From Hyphomonadaceae bacterium (GTDB lineage: Bacteria; Pseudomonadota; Alphaproteobacteria; Caulobacterales; Aquidulcibacteraceae), in NCBI GenBank assembly GCA_016791325.1, contig JAEUMU010000192.1, positions 1 to 5,230 on the forward strand: 5,230 nt of DNA. Reading direction: 5' to 3'. A model generated the notes under the pieces. That model ran no database searches. It was given only the letters and a program-made list of their open reading frames with translations, and was not told the origin of the DNA. Positions 1 to 5,230 of the stretch are shown here, one piece after another (positions within the stretch are counted from its first letter, which is position 1; each line of letters opens with the position of its first letter). The position numbers were made by a program, and so were the translations under genes.

Positions 1-1390
1 CTTGTCCGATGCCGTAATTGACGGTCAGACCGCCGGTCCAGGCTTCGCCGCGATTTGCACGCCACCACACCGGATCGGGAATGAGGCCATCGCGCACGTT
101 GGGCACGTTGACGTCGAAATGCTCGCCGAGGCCGAACTGGCGCGCCACCGTGGCGATGCGTTCGGGCCCGGCGCGCAAGGCGGCTTGATAAAAATAGACG
201 TCGCACGAGTGCTTGATGGCGTCGTGCAGGTTCATGCGGCCGTGGCCGCCATTGCGCCAGCAATGGAACGTGCGCCCGCCATAGGGAAAGCCGCCCGTGC
301 AGCTCACGGCCCAATTATCTTCAACGCCGGCTTGTTTCGCGGCGATGCCGACGATCATCTTGAATGTCGAGCCCGGCGCGTACACGCCCGTCACCGCTTT
401 GTGGAACAGCGGCTTCTTTTCGTTTTCGTTGTAGGCGCGGAAATTGTCGTGGCTGATGCCATTGACAAACAGGTTGGGATCGAAACCCGGCGCGGACGCC
501 ATCACCAAGAGATCGCCGTTGTAAATATCCATCACCACGGCGGCGCCGGATTGTTCGCCGAAATTCTCCATGGCGACGCGCTGGAGCTCATGATCGAGCG
601 TGAGCACCACGCCCGAGCCGCGCACCGGCTCGCGGCGTTCATCGGTGTCTTCGCCCATCTCGACGCCGCGCGCGTTGACGATGACCTTGCGATAGCCGGG
701 CTGACCGTGCAGCACCGTCTCCATATTGGCCTCAAGCCCGGCCTTACCGACGCGCACATAGGGATTGCGCAAATACATGGCGCGGCTTTGGTTCTGCTCG
801 GCGACCGCGGCCTCGACATCGCGTTGCGTGGGCTTCTGAACGTAGCCGATGGGATGGCCGTAAACGATGTCGTACGGATAGGCGCGCACGTCGGCGGAGT
901 TGGCCACGACGCCCGGCAGTTCAGGCAGGCGCACATTGATGGCGTTGAACTCGTCCCAGGTGAGCCCTTCCCGGACCGGCTGGGGCTCGTAGCGCGAACC
1001 GCCGCGCACGCGAATGGCCGCGCGCCGCGCCCATTCCGCGTCATGACCCAGGATTTCCGCCACGCGCCCAAGCACAAGCTCGAGATCCTCCACCTCGCTT
1101 TGCAGGATGGAGACCTGATAGTCCTTGCTGGTTTGCGCCAAAACCACGCCGAAGCGATCGTAGATTACCCCGCGCGGCGGGGCGATGATGCGCGTATCGA
1201 AGCGGTTTTCATCGGCGGCGAGCGTATATTGGCGATTGAACGCATCGTTGAGCTGCAACTGGCCCATGCGGAACAGGATCGCGCCCATCACGCCCGCGCC
1301 GGCGAAGCTCATCAGCGCGGCGCGGCGATTGAAAATCACGTTGGCGTCGCGCTTGGGCAGCGTGGAGCCGACTTTGCGGGGCTTTTTCAT
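1..1390 (-). CDS. mrdA: Penicillin-binding protein 2 (MrdA), elongasome peptidoglycan transpeptidase; 3' end cut by window edge
   Basis: Class B penicillin-binding protein that cross-links peptidoglycan during side-wall elongation; it is anchored in the inner membrane with its catalytic part in the periplasm. I translated the minus strand from the ATG at 1390: 463 codons are open to the left edge. A basic N-terminus is followed by one membrane segment (about residues 24-41). The dimerisation/pedestal region begins with APPRGVIYDRFG (70-81), typical of class B PBPs. The transpeptidase domain contains the SxxK motif STFK (341-344, nucleophile Ser341) and the SxD motif SCD (395-397). The KTG motif is not reached; the visible part ends at NYGIGQ. 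C364, C377, H383 and C396 form a possible metal site. The start overlaps the mreD stop by 4 bp (ATGA), so translational coupling is likely. PBP2 rather than FtsI is favoured by the SCD motif, the CW...GHG block and the mre neighbours. Confidence 0.96.
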   Translation of the reverse strand, partial: MKKPRKVGSTLPKRDANVIFNRRAALMSFAGAGVMGAILFRMGQLQLNDAFNRQYTLAADENRFDTRIIAPPRGVIYDRFGVVLAQTSKDYQVSILQSEVEDLELVLGRVAEILGHDAEWARRAAIRVRGGSRYEPQPVREGLTWDEFNAINVRLPELPGVVANSADVRAYPYDIVYGHPIGYVQKPTQRDVEAAVAEQNQSRAMYLRNPYVRVGKAGLEANMETVLHGQPGYRKVIVNARGVEMGEDTDERREPVRGSGVVLTLDHELQRVAMENFGEQSGAAVVMDIYNGDLLVMASAPGFDPNLFVNGISHDNFRAYNENEKKPLFHKAVTGVYAPGSTFKMIVGIAAKQAGVEDNWAVSCTGGFPYGGRTFHCWRNGGHGRMNLHDAIKHSCDVYFYQAALRAGPERIATVARQFGLGEHFDVNVPNVRDGLIPDPVWWRANRGEAWTGGLTVNYGIGQ

Positions 1391-1917
1391 CGGCGCGCCC
1401 CCGGTTGCGGGCGCATGGATTGCGTCGCGCTCATGTAGAGCGGCCGCACCAGCGGGAACACGATCGCGGTGATCACGGCGGCTTCCGCATACGCCATAGC
1501 CGATGCGCGCGGGCCAAGCCCCCAGCGAACAACGAAATGCGCGATCACGATGGTGAGCAATGCGGTGACGATGAAACCGCCCCACAGCGAAATCAGGTTA
1601 GGCGCCGACATCACCACCGCCGCCACACGCCCGATCATATAGGCGCTCACATAAATCACCACGAACATGCCGAACGGCCCGCCGGACATAGCGTCGTGAA
1701 CCAGGCCCAGCAGCGCAAGCACAAGCGGCGCGCGCCAGTTGTTTTCATCTTCCGCGGCCCAGCCATACGCCGCCCACAACACGGCCAGCGGCATTGGCGG
1801 CTGCGCGAACAGCGGCCCAAGCGGCAAGGCCGGCGAGATCACGCTCGCCACCGCGAGGGCGAAGCCCCAAACGCGCAAGGCGCGCCGGCTTGGCGCGCGC
1901 AGCGAGAACGCGCTCAT
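1387..1917 (-). CDS. mreD: Rod shape-determining protein MreD (inner-membrane elongasome component)
   Basis: Small integral membrane protein of the elongasome, acting with MreC to control PBP2 and RodA. The 176 residues are mostly hydrophobic, with about five or six predicted membrane segments (near residues 17-35, 41-53, 62-76, 82-102, 108-131 and 139-158). A basic N-terminus (RAPSRRALR) and a basic C-terminal end (RPQPGARR) flank them. The motif GLVHDAMSGGPFGMF (71-85) resembles the conserved D-x-x-x-G-x-P-x-G loop of MreD proteins. Length is usual for the family. The ATG overlaps the mreC TGA by 4 bp and is preceded by a strong GGGGGAG sequence 8 bases upstream. The stop overlaps the mrdA start in the same way. 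MreD is poorly conserved in sequence, so the call rests on topology, this loop and its position between mreC and mrdA. Confidence 0.93.
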   Translation of the reverse strand: MSAFSLRAPSRRALRVWGFALAVASVISPALPLGPLFAQPPMPLAVLWAAYGWAAEDENNWRAPLVLALLGLVHDAMSGGPFGMFVVIYVSAYMIGRVAAVVMSAPNLISLWGGFIVTALLTIVIAHFVVRWGLGPRASAMAYAEAAVITAIVFPLVRPLYMSATQSMRPQPGARR

Positions 1918-3116
1918 TGCGTGGGCTCCCCCGTGGGCTGCGGCGCCGGCGTTTGTTCGCGTTCCTCAGGCGGGCGATACGGTTCGCGCGGCGGCTCGAC
2001 GGCGGGCTGGGTGGTTTGCGGCGCGGCGGGCGCGGGCTGCGGCTGGGGGCGCGGACGCGGCGGCGCGGCGGCGGGTTGCTCGACGGCGGGGGCGCTCGCG
2101 GGCTGCGCGGCGGGACGCTGTTGCGGCAGCGCGATTATCGGCGCCGGCGCCATGGTTTCGCGCCGGATCACGGTGACTGAGGATTGGCCCGCCACCGGCA
2201 CCTCGCCTTCGCCGGCCGGCGCGGCTTCCGGATGCTCGATGCCGACATAAGGCAGAAGGCGCACGAAATCGATCGGCTGTTGCGATGCGGCCAGCGTCAC
2301 ACGCCATTGGCCATCGCCGCCGCGGCGCGCGACGCCAACAGGAATGCCGCGCGGATAAAGCCCGCCATCGCCAGAGGTGATCATGCGCTCGCCATCGCGC
2401 AGGCTTTGTGCGCCGACGATAAAATCCAAGGGCGGCGCCTGCATCTGGAACGGGCGCGTGATCAGCTCCGGCGGGCGCGTCGCCTGCCCGGCCATCACAG
2501 CGCGCACGCGCGAGGCTTCGCCCATCACCGGGATGCGCGAAGTGTAATCATCCAGCATCAGCACCCGCGCCGAGCGCCGGCCGACGGAAACGACGCGGCC
2601 GACAAGACCGTTCTCATTCACGGCGATAAAGCCGACCCGCACGCCATGATCGGCGCCCGCGTTAGCGACAAGCGTACGGGTGAACGGGCCGCCGGAATCC
2701 AGAACCAGCTGCGCGGCGATGGCGTGCTCGATGTCGGCGCCTTCTCCCATGGCGTCGGGCGGCATACGCAATAGGCTTTCATAGCGCGCGTTACGCTCAG
2801 CCAGACGCTCGGCCAGATCGCGCCAGACGCGGAGTTCAGTGTTTTCGCGCTCCAACTCCTCGATGCGGGCGGTGGCGTTCCACATCGCGCCCAGACGCGA
2901 GAACAACGTTTCGCCCTCACGGAACGGCCCAGTGGCGACACGCCCGGCGACCGCGGCCGCACCATCGCTGGCTTGCTGCGCCTGCTGGCCGCCGCCGCCG
3001 CGCTGCGAAAAAATGAGCACCCCGGCGCCTATGACGACGACCGCAGCAAGGACCACGCCCGGCGCGATCCCCTTGCCCGCGCCGGCGCGCCGGAACATGC
3101 TCCTGCGTCTGGCCAC
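1914..3116 (-). CDS. mreC: Rod shape-determining protein MreC with long proline-rich C-terminal tail
   Basis: Bitopic inner-membrane protein whose periplasmic part forms the elongasome scaffold and, by family knowledge, binds and activates PBP2. The 400 residues show a short basic cytoplasmic end, a membrane segment (about 18-36) and a Gly/Gln/Ala linker (39-60). A coiled-coil helix follows (about 82-116, rich in Glu, Arg and Leu). The two-barrel MreC core spans about 125-292, including GADHGVRVGF (154-163), LVGRVVSVG (171-179), GDGGLYPRGIPVG (249-261) and DFVRLLPY (283-290). Residues about 321-400 are a low-complexity tail rich in Pro, Ala, Gln and Glu, making the protein longer than E. coli MreC (about 367 residues by memory). 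The start is GTG at 3116, chosen because AAAGAGG lies 7 bases upstream; an in-frame ATG at 3098 (Met7) lacks such support. The gene lies 32 bp after mreB and overlaps mreD by 4 bp. Confidence 0.95.
   Translation of the reverse strand: MARRRSMFRRAGAGKGIAPGVVLAAVVVIGAGVLIFSQRGGGGQQAQQASDGAAAVAGRVATGPFREGETLFSRLGAMWNATARIEELERENTELRVWRDLAERLAERNARYESLLRMPPDAMGEGADIEHAIAAQLVLDSGGPFTRTLVANAGADHGVRVGFIAVNENGLVGRVVSVGRRSARVLMLDDYTSRIPVMGEASRVRAVMAGQATRPPELITRPFQMQAPPLDFIVGAQSLRDGERMITSGDGGLYPRGIPVGVARRGGDGQWRVTLAASQQPIDFVRLLPYVGIEHPEAAPAGEGEVPVAGQSSVTVIRRETMAPAPIIALPQQRPAAQPASAPAVEQPAAAPPRPRPQPQPAPAAPQTTQPAVEPPREPYRPPEEREQTPAPQPTGEPTQ
1926..1932 (-). promoter_or_regulatory. Ribosome binding site of mreD within the mreC 3' end
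   Basis: Minus-strand GGGGGAG lies 8 bases before the mreD ATG, inside the last codons of mreC. It would let ribosomes start mreD directly as well as by reinitiation at the ATGA overlap. Confidence 0.55.
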
Positions 3117-3123
3117 TTCGCCG

Positions 3124-3130
3124 CCTCTTT
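3124..3130 (-). promoter_or_regulatory. Ribosome binding site of mreC, deciding the GTG start
   Basis: Minus-strand AAAGAGG ends 7 bases before GTG 3116, inside the 32-bp gap after the mreB stop. It is the best Shine-Dalgarno match near this gene and places the start at GTG rather than at the in-frame ATG at 3098. Confidence 0.65.
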
Positions 3131-3148
3131 TGTCTTACGCGCCCTGCG

Positions 3149-4231
<1,083 letters not shown>

Positions 4232-4263
4232 TCAGCCCCTCAATCGGGCTTAACGCGGCAAGT

Positions 4264-4292
4264 TTAACAATCCTAAGAACGACGCCGACCAA
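4264..4292 (-). promoter_or_regulatory. Candidate sigma-70-type promoter for the mreB operon (weak)
   Basis: Read on the minus strand, TTGGTC (4292-4287) and TGTTAA (4269-4264) are separated by 17 bases, an ideal spacing. They lie in the AT-richer patch, about 70-95 bases before the mreB ATG. The match to consensus is poor (about three of six bases in each box), so this is a position-supported guess. Transcription would start near 4257, giving a leader of about 60 bases. Confidence 0.25.
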
Positions 4293-4490
4293 GCGTTTAA
4301 TCTTGGCCGAAACATGTGGGGCGACGGGGCGTTGAGCACGGCCTTACGCGGCCGCGCGTTCCGCCGCCGACCGCCCCCGTCGCCGACGGAATGGACTTGC
4401 CGCGATGTTCCAGCTGATGCAAGGGCTGGGCCGCAGCGCAAAGTGTGGCGCCGGCGCCGCTGTTCACGTTCCGCTTAGGTAACGAAGGCC

Positions 4491-5230
4491 ATGAACTGGC
4501 GCGCGCGCTTGCCGCGAAGGGAACGGCGCCCGAAATTGGGCCTGCTGGCGCTGCTGGGGAACAGCTTGATCGTAAAGACAATAAGATTTCTGGCGGCGGC
4601 GCTTGCTCTGGCGCTGGCCGGTTCGGCGGCGGCGCAAACCAGCGTCGATGAAGCCGAGCGCGGAATCGTGCGCGTCGTCGTGATTTTGGAATCGCCGGAA
4701 GGACGCCTGCTTTACGGGTCGGGCTCGGGCTTCGTGGTGGCGCCAAACCTGGTGGTGACCAACGCGCATGTGGTCGCCCCTGCCCGCCAGCGGGCGGAGT
4801 ACGGCGTGGCCATTGTGCCGCCCCAGGGTGATGGGCTCGTGCCGGCGCGTATCATTCGCTACTCGCCGCTGACAGAACTGGCGCTGCTGGAAATTCGCAG
4901 CGGCCTCGATTTGCCGGTGTTGACCATCTCCACGGTTGAGCCGCATCCGGGCGACGGGGTGGTGGCGCTGGGCTACCCGGACGTGGATTATCAGGGCGCG
5001 ACGGGCGCCGATCTGCTGCGCCCCACGCCCGCCTCGCGCACGTCCGGCCAAATCGCCTCCCTGCGCGATCGCGCCCCCACCGGCGAACAGATCCCCACCA
5101 TCAACCACCAGGCGGTGATTTCCTCTGGCTCCTCCGGGGGGCCGCTGCTGGACGAGTGCGGGCGCGTGATCGGGGTGAATTCCTGGCATGTCAGCGGCGC
5201 CGACACGCGCGAGACTCGCGGCGTCTCAAC
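4491..5230 (+). CDS. Secreted trypsin-like (S1/HtrA-type fold) serine protease with Glu in the Asp position; 3' end cut by window edge
   Basis: Likely exported peptidase; substrate unknown. The frame is open from an upstream stop (TAG at 4476) to the right edge, giving 246 codons from ATG 4491. A hydrophobic signal sequence ends in AGSAAA, with probable cleavage before Gln49. The protease fold follows: GSGSGFVVAP then TNAHVV, with the catalytic His at residue 93 (codon at 4767); LTELALLEI, where Glu129 (codon at 4875) stands in the usual Asp position; ALGYP; and SSGSSGGPLLD, with nucleophile Ser215 (codon at 5133). Cys223 is the only cysteine in the visible mature part. Any C-terminal domain (PDZ, TPR or other) lies outside the window. 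ATG 4491 gives an unusually long, Arg-rich signal n-region. A TTG at 4566 (codon 26), with GGGGA 5 bases upstream, would give a classic 23-residue signal peptide and may be the true start. The gene diverges from mreB, so no shared operon is implied. Confidence 0.88.
   Translation, partial: MNWRARLPRRERRPKLGLLALLGNSLIVKTIRFLAAALALALAGSAAAQTSVDEAERGIVRVVVILESPEGRLLYGSGSGFVVAPNLVVTNAHVVAPARQRAEYGVAIVPPQGDGLVPARIIRYSPLTELALLEIRSGLDLPVLTISTVEPHPGDGVVALGYPDVDYQGATGADLLRPTPASRTSGQIASLRDRAPTGEQIPTINHQAVISSGSSGGPLLDECGRVIGVNSWHVSGADTRETRGVS
4556..4560 (+). promoter_or_regulatory. Possible ribosome binding site for an alternative TTG start of the protease
   Basis: GGGGA lies 5 bases before TTG 4566. 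By contrast, ATG 4491 has GAAGG only 2 bases away (4484-4488), too close to work well. This supports, without proving, the shorter protein with a standard-length signal peptide. Confidence 0.35.

Noticed and set aside
2..1438. A 478-codon plus-strand open frame opposite mrdA
   Set aside because: It is a mirror of the mrdA reading frame in GC-rich DNA. The minus strand encodes a full set of PBP2 motifs, while the plus-strand translation is His/Ala/Arg-rich without any recognisable domain.
1405..2250. A 281-codon plus-strand open frame opposite mreD and the mreC tail
   Set aside because: Its product is Arg/Gly/Ala low complexity, produced by reading the complement of the Pro-rich tail and mreD codons. 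Both real genes on the minus strand are firmly supported.
4234..4250. Inverted repeat AGCCC-N7-GGGCT as a terminator or attenuator
   Set aside because: The stem is only 5 bp and no T-run follows it on either strand; it is too weak to call.
4250..4267. Two TTAA half-sites resembling a CtrA box near the mreB promoter
   Set aside because: They are separated by 10 bases, whereas the CtrA motif needs 7, so this is probably chance in an AT-richer patch.
4447..4458. Perfect 12-base palindrome GGCGCCGGCGCC upstream of the protease
   Set aside because: Self-complementary GC runs are common in DNA of this composition. No flanking symmetry or second copy suggests an operator.
4464..5189. A 241-codon minus-strand open frame opposite the protease gene
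   Set aside because: The plus strand shows a signal peptide plus protease motifs in correct order. The minus frame has no domain-like pattern and would run into mreB's upstream region.

Overview
The window is a GC-rich stretch (roughly 65% G+C by eye) whose gene order and protein sequences point to an alphaproteobacterium. Caulobacterales- or Hyphomonadaceae-like relatives are the best guess, but the exact group cannot be fixed by reading alone. The evidence is the compact order mreB-mreC-mreD-mrdA, the strong resemblance of the MreB to Caulobacter-type MreB, and the proline-rich tail on MreC.

Positions 4195 down to 1 (minus strand) hold the rod-shape (elongasome) operon in transcription order. 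First comes mreB (4195-3149), then a 32-bp gap, then mreC from a GTG start (3116-1914). mreD (1917-1387) and mrdA/PBP2 (1390 to the left edge, incomplete) follow, with 4-bp ATGA stop/start overlaps at both of those junctions. The next gene, commonly rodA in this group, would lie beyond the left edge. MreB filaments under the inner membrane work with MreC and MreD to place and activate the transpeptidase PBP2, so that new peptidoglycan is inserted along the side wall.

Positions 4196-4490 are a divergent intergenic region with a short AT-richer patch (about 4250-4310), which probably carries the mreB promoter. From 4491 (or from a TTG at 4566) to the right edge, on the plus strand, is the 5' part of a secreted chymotrypsin-fold (S1/HtrA-like) serine protease. 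It has a clear signal peptide, and Glu stands where the catalytic Asp is expected.

I see no mobile element, CRISPR array, RNA gene or defence system. The window is a conserved housekeeping locus. The points worth a second look are a Cys3His cluster in PBP2 that matches the position of a described PBP2 zinc site, the Asp-to-Glu change in the protease triad, the protease start, and the low-complexity MreC tail. I found no previously undescribed system.
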